From assembly GCF_002216795.1 (NCBI RefSeq), contig NZ_CP022316.1, forward strand, positions 1,550,001 through 1,614,000: a stretch of DNA of 64,000 nucleotides. Direction: 5' to 3'. The notes under the pieces were generated by a model. The model saw only the letters and a program-made list of their open reading frames with translations. It searched no databases and had not been told where the DNA came from. The stretch is from Brachybacterium avium. GTDB lineage: Bacteria; Actinomycetota; Actinomycetes; Actinomycetales; Dermabacteraceae. Each line of letters opens with the position of its first letter. Position 1 is the first letter of the stretch. A program made the position numbers and the translations under genes. Shown here in pieces: positions 63,387 to 64,000 of this stretch.

Positions 63387-63531
63387 CGCGGCACATCTCC
63401 TTCGATACGTTCCGGGATCCTCCCGGCTGCGAGCCGGCAGCTCGCCGGGGGCGGGGCCGGCGGGCGAGCACCGAGGGCCGTGTCGGAACCACTGCGGGGC
63501 GCCCGTCGGGAACGACCCTAGGGGAGGTGGC

Positions 63532-63568
63532 GAACATTCGTCAAGCACAAATGTTCCATCCGTGAACA
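63532..63568. promoter_or_regulatory. Operator cluster upstream of the polyol operon
   Basis: There are three alternating half-sites: GAACATT (63532-63538), AATGTTC (63550-63556) and GAACA (63564-63568). They give GAACATT-N11-AATGTTC and TGTTC-N7-GAACA inverted repeats. They lie about 150 bp upstream of the dehydrogenase start in the 365-bp gap (63387-63751), which otherwise holds nothing recognisable, and are AT-rich for this genome. SorC-type regulators bind such spaced repeats. Confidence 0.55.
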
Positions 63569-63751
63569 GGCGGCGCGACTCGCCTGCGGCGAACGCATCG
63601 GCGCAGGCGGCGTCGACTCGAAACGGCTCTGTGAGCTGCCTCACGTCGCGGTTACTCGAGGCGGCGGGGAGCCACTCCCGGCCCTGTGGATCGCGGAAAG
63701 GGGCGTTCGTCGAAGCCCCCGGCAGGGAGCGGGCGAGGCCCGCGGCAGGCG

Positions 63752-64000
63752 TCAGGAGGGCAGGTCGACCCCGGCCTCGAGGAGCACCGCCTCCGCCGTC
63801 GGCACATCCGTGACCAGCGAGGTGAACAGTCCCGTCTTGGCGCCGGCGCGGATCGACGGAGCCTTCTCGCGCCCCGCGGCCAGGGCGATCGTGGAGGGGA
63901 TCGCGCGCAGTGTCTCCAGCGGGGGTCTGACCAGGAACTCGGAGCCGGGGAAGGTGAGGGTGACACCGTCGGCGTCGAAGAAATGCAGGCAGATATCGCC
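63752..64000 (-). CDS. SorC-family transcriptional regulator, C-terminal part
   Basis: 82 C-terminal residues, continuing beyond the right edge. The segment GDICLHFFDADG, followed by LETLRAIPSTIALAAGREKA and IRAGAKTGLFTSLVTDVPTAEAVL, is the end of the SorC/DeoR-type sugar-phosphate-binding domain. Such regulators commonly control polyol operons of actinobacteria. It precedes the dehydrogenase-permease-SDR-kinase-isomerase genes on the same strand and is the likely ligand of the half-sites at 63532. Confidence 0.82.
   Translation of the reverse strand, partial: GDICLHFFDADGVTLTFPGSEFLVRPPLETLRAIPSTIALAAGREKAPSIRAGAKTGLFTSLVTDVPTAEAVLLEAGVDLPS

Overview
The window is a very GC-rich chromosomal segment, with third codon positions overwhelmingly G or C. 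Its gene content points to a high-GC actinobacterium, most plausibly Micrococcales (a Brachybacterium-like organism is my best guess, from gene content only). No tRNA, rRNA, CRISPR array or phage module is visible.

Layout: (1) About 1-15 kb is a glycan and sugar-acid utilisation locus. It holds a formylglycine sulfatase (cut by the left edge), two sugar-phosphate isomerase-like TIM barrels, two paralogous 2-hydroxyacid dehydrogenases, a LacI repressor, a DUF993 protein, a Gfo/Idh/MocA oxidoreductase, a GH95 alpha-L-fucosidase and a muconate-cycloisomerase-type enolase. Three similar LacI-type palindromes (consensus GGYAANCGCTTNYC) lie in its two divergent promoter regions. An IS110-family element and a lower-GC two-gene cassette (secreted protein plus small membrane protein) interrupt it at about 4.5-6.9 kb. 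(2) About 15-22 kb is mixed housekeeping: a lipoprotein, a membrane glutaredoxin, a P-loop kinase and RNase J. (3) About 21.7-23.8 kb is a divergent MarR/MFS efflux pair sharing an AT-rich palindrome. (4) About 24-43 kb is arabinan/L-arabinose utilisation: GH51 arabinofuranosidase, its LacI regulator (followed directly by thyA-folA), a CUT1 ABC importer, a ChvE/MmsA/MmsB-type importer, an AraR-like LacI, araB-araD-araA and an alditol-oxidase-like flavoenzyme. Two different operator pairs tie these genes into two regulons. (5) About 44.3-50.8 kb is a complete six-gene mevalonate operon, every junction being a 4-bp ATGA overlap. (6) About 51-56 kb holds DUF1961, Sir2, the 5-oxoprolinase genes pxpA and a pxpB-pxpC fusion, and a Nudix gene. 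(7) About 56-64 kb holds an MFS gene facing a probable tetritol/polyol catabolic operon: SorC-type regulator, zinc alcohol dehydrogenase, RbtT/DalT-like permease, SDR dehydrogenase, DhaK-DhaL kinase and RpiB-type isomerase.

Quality note: five otherwise normal genes (thyA, araD, the alditol oxidase, pxpA and the dhaK-like kinase) each carry one frame break that adding a single base repairs. In four of them the break lies in a run of 4-5 G or C, and in the fifth at a run of three. The common direction and context suggest homopolymer under-calling in the assembly rather than five real pseudogenes.

The most interesting biology: the IS110 left end, which probably encodes a bridge RNA and has a hairpin enclosing the transposase ribosome binding site; the unrecognised secreted/membrane two-gene cassette beside it; the operator networks; and the fucosidase-sulfatase locus with its unassigned sugar-acid pathway.
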